A stretch of DNA of 64,000 nucleotides from Microcella frigidaquae (GTDB lineage Bacteria; Actinomycetota; Actinomycetes; Actinomycetales; Microbacteriaceae): assembly GCF_014200395.1 (NCBI RefSeq), contig NZ_JACHBS010000001.1, positions 744,001 to 808,000 of the forward strand, written 5' to 3'. Position 1 is the stretch's first letter, and every line of letters begins with the position of its first letter. Under the pieces are notes generated by a model. That model ran no database searches, was not told where the DNA came from, and saw only the letters and a list, made by a program, of their open reading frames with translations. Made by a program: the position numbers and the translations under genes. Below are positions 41,324-49,773 of the stretch, one piece after another.

Positions 41324-41354
41324 CGCCACTACAGGCTAGGGGCGCGACAGGAGG

Positions 41355-41373
41355 GCGCCAAACCGGTTGGCGC
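41355..41373. promoter_or_regulatory. Inverted repeat upstream of the ECF sigma gene
   Basis: GCGCCAA (41355-41361) and TTGGCGC (41367-41373) flank ACCGG and lie 31 bases before the sigma factor start. Either a regulator site or part of an autoregulated ECF promoter is possible. No -35/-10 pair could be fixed. Confidence 0.4.
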
Positions 41374-41538
41374 ACGAATGTTCGCGTTCGCGTCGAGGGG
41401 GCGAGAGGGGCGAGGCTTGTCTGGCGACCGCCCCCGTGGCAGACTCGGCGGCTACTCGGCCGCTACCCTGCAGCTGATCGACGGCGACACTGCGGATCCG
41501 CGCCGGGCACTCACGCCTGCCGCTGGTTGGAGGCCACG

Positions 41539-42477
41539 ATGACGCCGACCACTCCGCTCGCGCTGCCCGACGGCCCGATGCTGCTCACCGACGGCGGCCT
41601 CGAGACGACCCTGATCTTCCACGAGGGCCTCGACCTGCCCTCGTTCGCCGCCTTCCCGCTGCTGGCGAGCGAGCCCGGCCGCGACGCTCTGCGCCGCTAC
41701 TACCGGGCCTACCTCGCCATCGCCCGCCGGCACGGCCTGGGCATCATTCTCGAGACCGCGACCTGGCGGGCGAGCGCCGACTGGGGTGCCCTGCTCGGGT
41801 ACGACGCGGCCGCGCTGCGCGACATCACCGTCGCCGCCGTCGACCTGCTGCGCGAACTGCGCGACGCCGAGGCGGAACCCAGCACGGTGCTGATCAGCGG
41901 CTGCGTCGGACCCCGCGGCGACGGCTACTCGGCAGATCTGCGGATGACCCCCGATGAGGCCGCCGCCTACCACCACGCGCAGATCGCCACGCTGGCCGCG
42001 GCCGGCGTCGACCTCGTGTCGGCGCACACCATCACGCACGTCGAGGAGGCGATCGGCGTCGTGCGGGCCGGCGCCTCGGTCGACGTGGCAACGGTGATGT
42101 CGTTCACGGTGGAGGTCGACGGCCGACTGCCGAGCGGTCAGCCCCTCACCGAGGCGATTCTGCAGCTGGACGACGCGACGGATGCCGGCGCCCTGCACCT
42201 GATGGTGAACTGCGCGCACCCCACCCACCTGGAGGCCGCGCTCGACCCCACGTCGCCCGCGCTCGCTCGGTTGCGGGGCTTCCGCGCCAACGCATCGACG
42301 ATGAGCCACGCCGAACTCGACGAGGCGGAGGCCCTCGACGCGGGAGACCCGCACGACCTCGCGCAGCGCGTCGCCGCCCTCACCGCGACGCTGCCGGCGC
42401 TGACCGTGCTCGGGGGGTGCTGCGGCACCGACGACCGCCACATCGCCGCGATCGCTGCGGCGTGCGCCCCGCGATAG
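41539..42477 (+). CDS. Homocysteine S-methyltransferase family protein
   Basis: A 312-aa Zn-dependent methyltransferase: MLLTDGGLETTLIFHEGLDL, ILETATWRASADWGALLGYD, SGCVGPRGDGYSADLRMTPD, AHTITHVEEAIGVVRAG, and the zinc ligands in LMVNCAHPTHLEAAL and LGGCCGTDDRHI (C and CC). It transfers a methyl group from S-methylmethionine or a related donor to homocysteine or a thiol. ATG 41539 with a GGAGG site is preferred to the upstream TTG. Probably a member of the MmuM/BHMT group. Confidence 0.93.
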   Translation: MTPTTPLALPDGPMLLTDGGLETTLIFHEGLDLPSFAAFPLLASEPGRDALRRYYRAYLAIARRHGLGIILETATWRASADWGALLGYDAAALRDITVAAVDLLRELRDAEAEPSTVLISGCVGPRGDGYSADLRMTPDEAAAYHHAQIATLAAAGVDLVSAHTITHVEEAIGVVRAGASVDVATVMSFTVEVDGRLPSGQPLTEAILQLDDATDAGALHLMVNCAHPTHLEAALDPTSPALARLRGFRANASTMSHAELDEAEALDAGDPHDLAQRVAALTATLPALTVLGGCCGTDDRHIAAIAAACAPR

Positions 42478-42601
42478 GGCGGACGCGGTGCCCGCGCGTT
42501 GACCGGCGGTCACGACACCCGGTCAGGGGGTAACACTGCGTGAGCATCCCTCGCCAGAATGGGGTGAGGCGCGTGCCCGAGCACGCCGTGCAAGGGGGAT
42601 C

Positions 42602-44476
42602 GTGGGACAGGCAGGCGCATCAGCCGGCGTCGAGGCGCGTCGCCAGAGCGCACTGGCGACCGAACTCGACAGGCGCGCCGCCGAAGCGCGCGCAGCGGCC
42701 GAACGGTGGATGATCGCCCACCGCACCGAGCGGCAGGTGGCTGGCACGCTCGCGCCGCTGACCGCGTGCGGCTACACGTTCTTGCACGACCGCGGCTGGC
42801 CGGGCGCGCGGCGCGGCAGCCGCAGCCAGATCGACCACGTGCTCGTCGGGCCGGGCGGCGTGTTCATCGTCGACACGAAGAGCTGGCGCGACGTGACCGT
42901 GGCGGGAGGCCGCATCTTCCGCGGGCAGGCCGACGTCACCGATGACCTGAGCGGGCTCGCCGACGTGGGGGTGGGCACCGAGGGGGTGCTCGCCGAGCTG
43001 GGGCTCGCTCCGGGTGAGGTGCACGTCGTCGTGGTGCTCGCGGGGTCGGCGATGGACCCCGTGCCGCTCGCGAGCCTGGGCGGCCTGGTGGTGGTCGGCG
43101 AGCGGCGGGCATCCGCGTTCATCAACGGCTTCGGCGGGCGACTGACCGAGCGGCAGCTCGCCGTCGTATTGGGTGCTGTCAACGCGCACTTCCCCGTGCT
43201 CGGAGACGAGCCGGTGCCGCTCGACCTGAGCGTTGCCGAGCCGGTGCTCGACGAGCCGGCCCTGCTGACCGTCGATGAGGTGGCCGAGACGTTCCTGGCC
43301 GGGATGCTCGCCGCCCCGATCGAGGAGTGGATGGCCTTTCTGCACCCCGATCAGGCGCGGCTCGTGCGGCGCAGCTTCTCGGGGCCGGCGAGAATCCGCG
43401 GCGCCGCGGGAACCGGCAAGACGGTGGTGGGGCTGCATCGGGCGGCGTACTTGGCGCGAGCATCCACGGGCCGGGTGGTGGTGACGACGTTCGTGAAGAC
43501 GCTGCCGGCGGTGCTCGGCTCGCTGCTGCACCGGCTGGCGCCCGACGTGGTCGAGCGGGTCGAATTCACGGGCGTGCATTCCTTTGCGGTGCGCGTGCTG
43601 CGCGAGCGCGGGCAGCGGGTCAGCCTCGACCTCGGGGCGGCGAACCAGGCCTTCAACTACGCCTGGAACCGCGCGGGCAAAGACGGCCCCCTCGGCGAGC
43701 TCGACCCGAACAGCCGCTACTGGCGCGACGAGATCGCGAAGGTCATCAAGGGTCGCGGGCTGTCGACGTTTGAGCAGTACGCCGACCTGCCGCGTGCCGG
43801 GCGCCGCCGCCCGCTACGCATCGAGCAGCGCCGGGCGGTGTGGCAGCTGCATCTCGCCTACGAGGGGGCGCTGCGCGAGCGCGGCCTGGTCGACTTCGAA
43901 GACCTCATCCTGCGCGCCGAGGCCTCGCTGCGTGAGACCCCGATGCAGGGCGTCGACCACGTCATCATCGACGAGGCCCAAGACCTCTCGTGCGCGATGC
44001 TGCGCATGCTGCACGCTGTTGTCGGCGATCGCCCCGACGGCCTGACGCTGATTGGCGACGGCCAGCAAACGATCTACCCCGGCGGATACTCCCTCGCCGA
44101 GGCGGGCATCTCGGTGGCCGGCCGCGGCGTCGTGCTCGCCACCAACTACCGCAACACGCGCGAGATCGCTCTTTTCGCCTCGGCCGTCGTGGAGGGCGAC
44201 GAGTTCGTCGACCTCGAAGGCGGCCCCGGCCGGGCGGATGCTGCCGCCGAGGTCATCCGCACCGGCCCGTCACCCACGCTGCACTCGTTCGCGTCGCTCG
44301 CTCTTCATGACGCGGCGCTCGTGTCGCACGTACGGACGCTGGTAGCCTCCGACGTCGACCCCGGTGACATCGGCGTGCTGACCGCCACGAATCGGGATGC
44401 TCTCGCCCTGCTCGGCCACGTCCCGCTGAGTGGTGGTCTTTCGTTTCCACGCGATGATCAGCTGGCTGCAGTCTAG
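42602..44476 (+). pseudogene. NERD-domain UvrD/REP helicase, 5' portion, disrupted by IS
   Basis: The frame starts at GTG 42602 and carries a NERD nuclease-like domain at about residues 45-165 (GSRSQIDHVLVGPGGVFIVD, TKSW) and a superfamily 1 helicase core: Walker A IRGAAGTGKTVVGLHRAAYL, motif Ia VVTTFVKTLPAVLG, Walker B HVIIDEAQDLSCAM, motif III TLIGDGQQTIYPGG and motif IV LATNYRNTREI. The true gene continues in the same frame at 45832. An IS256-family element entered after codon 604 (44413), so the present product is truncated at 44476 and lacks motifs V and VI. Restoring one target copy would give a 694-aa protein. Confidence 0.9.
44406..44413. repeat. Left 8-bp target-site duplication (CCCTGCTC)
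   Basis: The octamer CCCTGCTC directly precedes the left IS end and recurs at 45824-45831 directly after the right end. Eight-base duplications are typical of IS256-family insertion. Confidence 0.9.
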
Positions 44477-45823
44477 GCGGCCGTGATCTCGGGCAGCATC
44501 ACCGCGTCCTCGACCGAGCTGGTGGCGGTGAGTTCGGCCATGGACGCTTCGGAAAAGTAACGGCGGTCGCCAGCTTCCCATTCGTCGTGCTGCTCGATCA
44601 AAACGGCGCCGGTCAGGCGCAGCAGGCTGGCAGTGTTCGGGAACACTCCGACGACGTCGGTGCGACGTTTGATCTCACGGTTCAGCCGTTCCAGCGGATT
44701 CGTCGACCAGATCTGCCGCCAATGCCGGGCGGGGAAGTGCTTGAACGCCAGCACGTCGGCTCGGGCATCGTGGAGCATCTGGGCAGCCTTGGGGTGAACG
44801 CGGTCGATCATGCGAGCAACCTCCTCGAACTGCGCGTCAATATGCTCAGCGTCGGGTTGGGCGAAGATCGTGCGGATGATCGAGGCCACCATCTCCTGCC
44901 GACCCTTAGGCAGGACGGTGAGCACGTTGCGCATGAAATGCACGCGGCACCGCTGCCAGGCCGCTCCCTGCACCACCACCGCGATAGCTGCTTTCAAACC
45001 CGCGTGCGCGTCGGAGATCACCAGCTTCACCCCGGAAAGCCCTCGAGCTTTCAACGATCGCAGGAACGCTTTCCAGAACTCCTCCGTTTCGCTGTCGCCC
45101 ACGTCAAAGCCGAGCACCTGACGGTGCCCGTCAGCGGTGATCCCGATCGCGACCACAACCGCTTGAGACACCACCCGCCCGTCGATGCGAACCTTGCAAT
45201 AGGTGGCGTCCAAGAAGACGTAGGGGTAGGCGATCTGAGACAGGGATCGGTCGCGGAATGCCGCAACCGTCGCGTCCAGGCCGGCGCAGATGCGAGACAC
45301 CTCGGACTTCGAGATGCCCGTGTCGGCGCCGAGCGCCTTGACCAGATCGTCAACCTTGCGGGTGGAGACGCCGTGCAGGTAGGCCTCCATCACCACGGCG
45401 AACAGCGCCTGATCGACCCGGCGGCGCCGCTCCAACAACGACGGAAAGAAACTGCCGGCCCGCAGCTTCGGGATCCGCAACTCCAGATCTCCCGCAGTGG
45501 TCGACAGGGTGCGCAACCTCGCCCCGTTGCGAGTCGCAACGCGCTCGGCGGTGCGCTCGTAGGGTCCGGCGCCGATCACCGACGCGGCTTCGGCGTCGAT
45601 CAGTTCTTGGTAGAGCCGTTCGGTCATCTGACGGATGCGGTCGGTGGTGTCGGTGAGTTTCAGCTCGGCGAGCAGCTGAAGCAGGGCAGACTGATTGAGG
45701 GCCATCGTGCGATCTCCTGTCGTGAGTAACTTGGTCGTTCTCACTGACCATCGCACGGTGGCCCCTCACGTCAACGACACGACGCTCAGGACCGGAAAGT
45801 CCACCACCCCACGGGACTCAGGC
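44414..45823 (-). mobile_element. IS256-family insertion sequence, copy 1 (1410 bp)
   Basis: The element spans the bases between two CCCTGCTC target copies. Its ends are imperfect 29-bp inverted repeats: GGCCACGTCCCGC at the left and, read inward from the right, GCCTGAGTCCCGT, with 21 of 29 positions matching. One transposase gene fills it on the minus strand. The second copy at 48051-49460 has the same length and the same transposase. It split the NERD-helicase gene. Confidence 0.96.
44473..45705 (-). CDS. IS256-family transposase, copy 1
   Basis: A 410-aa DDE transposase: YPYVFLDATYCKVRIDGRVV (first Asp), GVKLVISDAHAGLKAAIAVV (second Asp), the C/H region WQRCRVHFMRNVLTVLPKGR, and STNPLERLNREIKRRTDVVG (Glu). 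ATG 45705 is the family-like start (MALNQSALLQLLAELKLT), with 37 upstream residues unlikely to be translated. It looks intact and could be active, consistent with two copies in this window. Confidence 0.97.
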   Translation of the reverse strand: MALNQSALLQLLAELKLTDTTDRIRQMTERLYQELIDAEAASVIGAGPYERTAERVATRNGARLRTLSTTAGDLELRIPKLRAGSFFPSLLERRRRVDQALFAVVMEAYLHGVSTRKVDDLVKALGADTGISKSEVSRICAGLDATVAAFRDRSLSQIAYPYVFLDATYCKVRIDGRVVSQAVVVAIGITADGHRQVLGFDVGDSETEEFWKAFLRSLKARGLSGVKLVISDAHAGLKAAIAVVVQGAAWQRCRVHFMRNVLTVLPKGRQEMVASIIRTIFAQPDAEHIDAQFEEVARMIDRVHPKAAQMLHDARADVLAFKHFPARHWRQIWSTNPLERLNREIKRRTDVVGVFPNTASLLRLTGAVLIEQHDEWEAGDRRYFSEASMAELTATSSVEDAVMLPEITAA

Positions 45824-45831
45824 CCCTGCTC
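45824..45831. repeat. Right 8-bp target-site duplication (CCCTGCTC)
   Basis: Second copy of the octamer, joined to the right IS end at 45823 and in frame with the helicase remainder (codons CTG CTC GCC). Confidence 0.9.
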
Positions 45832-46104
45832 GCCGCGCTGCGCGCCAGCGGCTTCGGCGTCATCGAGCTGGAGAGCTATTCGGGTGTCGCCGCTCCCCTA
45901 GTGAAAGTCGGAACGATCAAGCGGGCCAAGGGCCTCGAGTTCAAGCAGGTGCTGCTGGCCAGGGTCGACGGGTCACTGCTGGCCCCAGTTGCCGAGGGGC
46001 TCGACGAGGGAGCGGCCGAAGCGCGCGAGATTGCGCGGCGCGAGTTGTACGTCGGGATGACCCGCGCTCGCGATGGGCTGTGGGTTGGGTCGACTGCTCA
46101 CTGA
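45832..46104 (+). pseudogene. NERD-UvrD helicase, 3' portion
   Basis: Continues the frame of the 42602 gene beyond the IS: LRASGFGVIELESYSGVAAP, then VKVGTIKRAKGLEFKQVLLA (motif V) and ELYVGMTRARDGLWVGSTAH (motif VI), ending at TGA 46104. A GTG at 45901 could restart translation, but a 67-residue piece would not be an active helicase. Its sequence is about as similar to the fragment at 47579 as two recent paralogues would be. Confidence 0.88.
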
Positions 46105-46139
46105 CGCCGGCGACGTGTTCGCACCGGTCCCACCGCGCT

Positions 46140-46829
46140 TCAGGTGTCCAGGCCTAGGGCATCGCGCATAAGGGCAACGATTCCCTTGACTTCACGTTCA
46201 TCCGCCTCCGGGGTGCGCAAAGATCGAGGCTCGAACAGACGCAAAGGGGCTCGCGTCGTGGGAAAGAACTGGAGACTCCCGACGACTCCCCGGTGAGACA
46301 GAACCGCAACGTCAATAGGCGGCCACTCCTGATAAGTCGGCGTTTCGCCGACGGCCGCGTCGAGAACTCTGCGACGGTCAATGAATTGCATAACCCCGCG
46401 GCCCGGTCGGGATGGACCCACACAAAGCCCTTTGGGCCCGACGGCAAGGATCGCGGCTGGCGGTACGGTCAGGGTTGAGACGTTCTGGGCAGCAGCCAGG
46501 GTTTGTTCGAGATCAGGAGCCTTGAGGATGGCAACGATCACCGCAGGCTCCCCGACCATTTCAGCCACGGCCTTCTCTGCAGCCAGCAGAGAGTTGCGGC
46601 TCAAGGGCTCGCCAGAGTTGCTCTCGAAGATCGATCCGAAAATGGCCGTGACGAGAAGAACCGCGCCTCCGATCCACAGCAGCCTCTGTTCTATCGGCAG
46701 CCCGTCGGTCAGAATCACAGCGGGCCAGACCGCTAGTCCGAATCCGATCATGCTGGCGAACCAGGCCCGCCGCTGCTGCTTGTGGTAGGTCAGACCCATC
46801 GCGGTTTGCGGACGTTCGCGAGTCGTCAT
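46140..46829 (-). CDS. Two-helix membrane protein with cytoplasmic domain, 229 aa
   Basis: Two membrane helices lie at residues 23-40 and 47-66 (SMIGFGLAVWPAVILTDGL; LLWIGGAVLLVTAIFGSIF), followed by a globular C-terminal domain of about 150 residues (AVAEMVGEPAVIVAILKAPD; AAILAVGPKGLCVGPSRPGR; DVAVLSHRGVVGSLQFF). The C-terminal fold, with short alternating strands, resembles PH-like domains of membrane-anchored bacterial proteins (inference). The codon use is more A+T-rich than in neighbouring core genes. It lies in the IS-bounded segment. Confidence 0.72.
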   Translation of the reverse strand: MTTRERPQTAMGLTYHKQQRRAWFASMIGFGLAVWPAVILTDGLPIEQRLLWIGGAVLLVTAIFGSIFESNSGEPLSRNSLLAAEKAVAEMVGEPAVIVAILKAPDLEQTLAAAQNVSTLTVPPAAILAVGPKGLCVGPSRPGRGVMQFIDRRRVLDAAVGETPTYQEWPPIDVAVLSHRGVVGSLQFFPTTRAPLRLFEPRSLRTPEADEREVKGIVALMRDALGLDT

Positions 46830-46887
46830 GGTCCCAGCCTAAGGCTGGCCATCCGAGGCTGCGCGGCGCCTCCCGCTATTGATGACG

Positions 46888-47556
46888 TCAGCCAACCGGC
46901 AGATGCTCGACAACCTCCCCGCCGACAACGCGCTCGACGCTTCGCACGTGCCGCACGATGTCGGGCACACTCCCGAGCACGGTCAACTCCTTCACGTCAG
47001 GCCGGTCGGCCCTCACCGGTGCCGCCCGATGCGGATGCGGGTAGTCGGCGATCTTCACGAACGTGTCGCTGCCGCGCGGCGTCTTGCTGTGCGGCTGCGC
47101 GAAGCCAGAGTTGATGCGGCACAGCTCGATCCGATCTTCGTGCACGGCGACGAGGCTGGCCGTGTCGATCACCAGCACCAGGCTCGGAGTGCTGCGGTAC
47201 CGCCGAGCCCCGACCAGACCATCAACCTGCCCACGCTGCAAGAAGAAGAACACCCGCTCGTTGAGCGTCTGCAGCCACTGCTCGACCGTCAGGTCGGTGA
47301 GGCTGTCTCTCAACGACGTCTCGTTGAGCGGCCCTTGATCGCGCACGACAGCCGACCCGAGAACGGGATGCTCAAGCACCGTGCCTTCCGCCCGCACAGT
47401 GGTCAGCAGCTCACGCCGTCGAGCGTCGTCGACCTCCCACTTATCGAGCACGGCCGCCGTGCTGAGCAGCCCGTGCTCCCGAATGCTAGGCCAGCTTCCG
47501 TCGACCGCCGTGTGAAACAGGAACGGATAGAGCCGCACAAGCTCAGAAGTCAGCAC
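46888..47556 (-). CDS. DUF7002-like protein, 222 aa
   Basis: Starts LVRLYPFLFHTAVDGSWPSI, with REHGLLSTAAVLDKWEV after it: the His-x-A-x2-GSWPSI / HGLLS signature of DUF7002-type proteins, reminiscent of ADP-ribosyltransferase-like folds in which a His and a later Ser-Thr lie in the active cleft (inference). Residues 90-150 (VEQWLQTLNERVFFFLQRG; SLVLVIDTASLVAVHEDRIE) are a mixed alpha/beta core. It lies between the two IS copies, beside the membrane protein, in a region of defence-like genes. Function unknown. Confidence 0.7.
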   Translation of the reverse strand: MLTSELVRLYPFLFHTAVDGSWPSIREHGLLSTAAVLDKWEVDDARRRELLTTVRAEGTVLEHPVLGSAVVRDQGPLNETSLRDSLTDLTVEQWLQTLNERVFFFLQRGQVDGLVGARRYRSTPSLVLVIDTASLVAVHEDRIELCRINSGFAQPHSKTPRGSDTFVKIADYPHPHRAAPVRADRPDVKELTVLGSVPDIVRHVRSVERVVGGEVVEHLPVG

Positions 47557-47578
47557 GGCCCGACTGTAGCGCCGCGCT

Positions 47579-48035
47579 GCCCGGCCGGGCGGATGCTGCC
47601 GCCGAGGTCATCCGCACCGGCCCGTCACCCGCGCTGCACTCGTTCTCGTCGCTCGCCGCGCACGACGCCGCCCTCATCTCGCACGTGCGCACGCTGGTCG
47701 CTTCGGGCGTCGACCCCGGTGACATCGGCGTGCTGACGGCCACGAATCGGGATGCTCTCTCCCTGCTCGCCGCGCTGCGCGCCGCCGACTTCGGCGTCAT
47801 CGAGCTCGAGAGCTACGCGGGCGCCCCCGCTCCCCTAGTGAAGGTCGGAACGATCAAGCGCGCCAAGGGCCTCGAGTTCAAGCAGGTGCTGCTGGCGCGA
47901 GTCGATGGGTCGCTGCTGGCCCCGGTTGCCGAGGGGCTCGACGACGGAGCGGCTGAAGCGCGCGAGATTGCGCGGCGGGAGTTGTACGTCGGGATGACCC
48001 GCGCCCGCGATGGGTTGTGGGTTGGGTCTGTGTGA
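47579..48035 (+). pseudogene. Second partial copy of the NERD-UvrD helicase 3' end
   Basis: From about 47579 the sequence matches the helicase C-terminal 150 codons (RADAAAEVIRTGPSPALHSF, HVRTLVASGVDPGDIGVLTA, VKVGTIKRAKGLEFKQVLLA, ELYVGMTRARDGLWVG), closely similar to but not identical with the interrupted gene. It shows the sequence without IS, including CCCTGCTCGCCGCG at the insertion point. Before 47578 the similarity stops abruptly, so the fragment lacks the NERD and ATPase motifs. It ends at TGA 48033-48035, just before the second IS copy. Confidence 0.88.
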
Positions 48036-48050
48036 GTCATCGCGCAATTC

Positions 48051-49460
48051 GGCCACGTCCCGCTGAGTGGTGGTCTTTCGTTTCCACGCGATGATCAGCT
48101 GGCTGCAGTCTAGGCGGCCGTGATCTCGGGCAGCATCACCGCGTCCTCGACCGAGCTGGTGGCGGTGAGTTCGGCCATGGACGCTTCGGAAAAGTAACGG
48201 CGGTCGCCAGCTTCCCATTCGTCGTGCTGCTCGATCAAAACGGCGCCGGTCAGGCGCAGCAGGCTGGCAGTGTTCGGGAACACTCCGACGACGTCGGTGC
48301 GACGTTTGATCTCACGGTTCAGCCGTTCCAGCGGATTCGTCGACCAGATCTGCCGCCAATGCCGGGCGGGGAAGTGCTTGAACGCCAGCACGTCGGCTCG
48401 GGCATCGTGGAGCATCTGGGCAGCCTTGGGGTGAACGCGGTCGATCATGCGAGCAACCTCCTCGAACTGCGCGTCAATATGCTCAGCGTCGGGTTGGGCG
48501 AAGATCGTGCGGATGATCGAGGCCACCATCTCCTGCCGACCCTTAGGCAGGACGGTGAGCACGTTGCGCATGAAATGCACGCGGCACCGCTGCCAGGCCG
48601 CTCCCTGCACCACCACCGCGATAGCTGCTTTCAAACCCGCGTGCGCGTCGGAGATCACCAGCTTCACCCCGGAAAGCCCTCGAGCTTTCAACGATCGCAG
48701 GAACGCTTTCCAGAACTCCTCCGTTTCGCTGTCGCCCACGTCAAAGCCGAGCACCTGACGGTGCCCGTCAGCGGTGATCCCGATCGCGACCACAACCGCT
48801 TGAGACACCACCCGCCCGTCGATGCGAACCTTGCAATAGGTGGCGTCCAAGAAGACGTAGGGGTAGGCGATCTGAGACAGGGATCGGTCGCGGAATGCCG
48901 CAACCGTCGCGTCCAGGCCGGCGCAGATGCGAGACACCTCGGACTTCGAGATGCCCGTGTCGGCGCCGAGCGCCTTGACCAGATCGTCAACCTTGCGGGT
49001 GGAGACGCCGTGCAGGTAGGCCTCCATCACCACGGCGAACAGCGCCTGATCGACCCGGCGGCGCCGCTCCAACAACGACGGAAAGAAACTGCCGGCCCGC
49101 AGCTTCGGGATCCGCAACTCCAGATCTCCCGCAGTGGTCGACAGGGTGCGCAACCTCGCCCCGTTGCGAGTCGCAACGCGCTCGGCGGTGCGCTCGTAGG
49201 GTCCGGCGCCGATCACCGACGCGGCTTCGGCGTCGATCAGTTCTTGGTAGAGCCGTTCGGTCATCTGACGGATGCGGTCGGTGGTGTCGGTGAGTTTCAG
49301 CTCGGCGAGCAGCTGAAGCAGGGCAGACTGATTGAGGGCCATCGTGCGATCTCCTGTCGTGAGTAACTTGGTCGTTCTCACTGACCATCGCACGGTGGCC
49401 CCTCACGTCAACGACACGACGCTCAGGACCGGAAAGTCCACCACCCCACGGGACTCAGGC
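48051..49460 (-). mobile_element. IS256-family insertion sequence, copy 2 (1410 bp)
   Basis: The same 1410-bp element as copy 1, in the same orientation and offset by 3637 bp. The flanking bases are CGCAATTC on the left and AACCCAGG on the right; no target duplication is found. This suggests that DNA next to this copy was lost or that it arose by recombination between IS copies. Confidence 0.95.
48110..49342 (-). CDS. IS256-family transposase, copy 2
   Basis: The 410-aa translation is identical to copy 1, with all three DDE residues (FLDATY, VISDAHAGL, NPLERLNREI) present. ATG 49342 is the start. Identity at protein level indicates recent duplication of the element. Confidence 0.96.
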   Translation of the reverse strand: MALNQSALLQLLAELKLTDTTDRIRQMTERLYQELIDAEAASVIGAGPYERTAERVATRNGARLRTLSTTAGDLELRIPKLRAGSFFPSLLERRRRVDQALFAVVMEAYLHGVSTRKVDDLVKALGADTGISKSEVSRICAGLDATVAAFRDRSLSQIAYPYVFLDATYCKVRIDGRVVSQAVVVAIGITADGHRQVLGFDVGDSETEEFWKAFLRSLKARGLSGVKLVISDAHAGLKAAIAVVVQGAAWQRCRVHFMRNVLTVLPKGRQEMVASIIRTIFAQPDAEHIDAQFEEVARMIDRVHPKAAQMLHDARADVLAFKHFPARHWRQIWSTNPLERLNREIKRRTDVVGVFPNTASLLRLTGAVLIEQHDEWEAGDRRYFSEASMAELTATSSVEDAVMLPEITAA

Positions 49461-49773
49461 AACCCAGGGGACGCCACCACTCTGCCTGCCTGCACCGTGC
49501 CCTCGTGGGTCTTCTCGAGCGCGTCGGGATGTCGCGCCAACGCAGCATCGGCTGTGGCAACCGGCGCACAATTGCAAGAGCAAATGCTTCGAGCCCATTC
49601 GCCACGAATGACTCGACCTGCGGACCCTAGCGTTGACACGCTCGAGTGCCTGGCGAGCGAGTCATCCAATGGGGCCCAGCGCAAGGAGAGCCCTGGAGAT
49701 AACGACCGCAGAGGAGTCCAACAAGAGCTACCTTGCCTCAAGGCGGCGTCAGGGTCAGCTGATCCGCAAAGAC
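49461..49773. other. IS flank with a gatB 3' remnant; no intact gene
   Basis: This 313-base stretch follows IS copy 2. Its first 110 bases carry a decayed gatB-like segment (annotated separately). The remainder to the end of the methylase gene at 49774 shows no coding signal on either strand, with stop codons in every frame and composition unlike the host's. Confidence 0.6.
49466..49573 (-). pseudogene. gatB 3'-end remnant
   Basis: On the minus strand the frame reads ADAALARHPDALEKTHEGTV followed by QAGRVVASPG, matching intact GatB ([20 protein letters not shown], then [10 protein letters not shown]) located at about 51614-51724. The copy covers only some 35 codons and its edge lies at the IS right end (49461). 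It shows that DNA resembling the 3' end of gatB was present on the other side of the restriction-modification genes as well. Confidence 0.72.

Noticed and set aside
44587..45729. A 380-residue rightward frame inside each IS (also at 48224-49366)
   Set aside because: Antisense shadow of the transposase; His/Arg/Gly/Leu-rich with no domain.
49461..49773. Short open frames (60-112 residues) beside IS copy 2
   Set aside because: They run through the IS end and a gatB remnant and show no domain or start signal; treated as decayed sequence.
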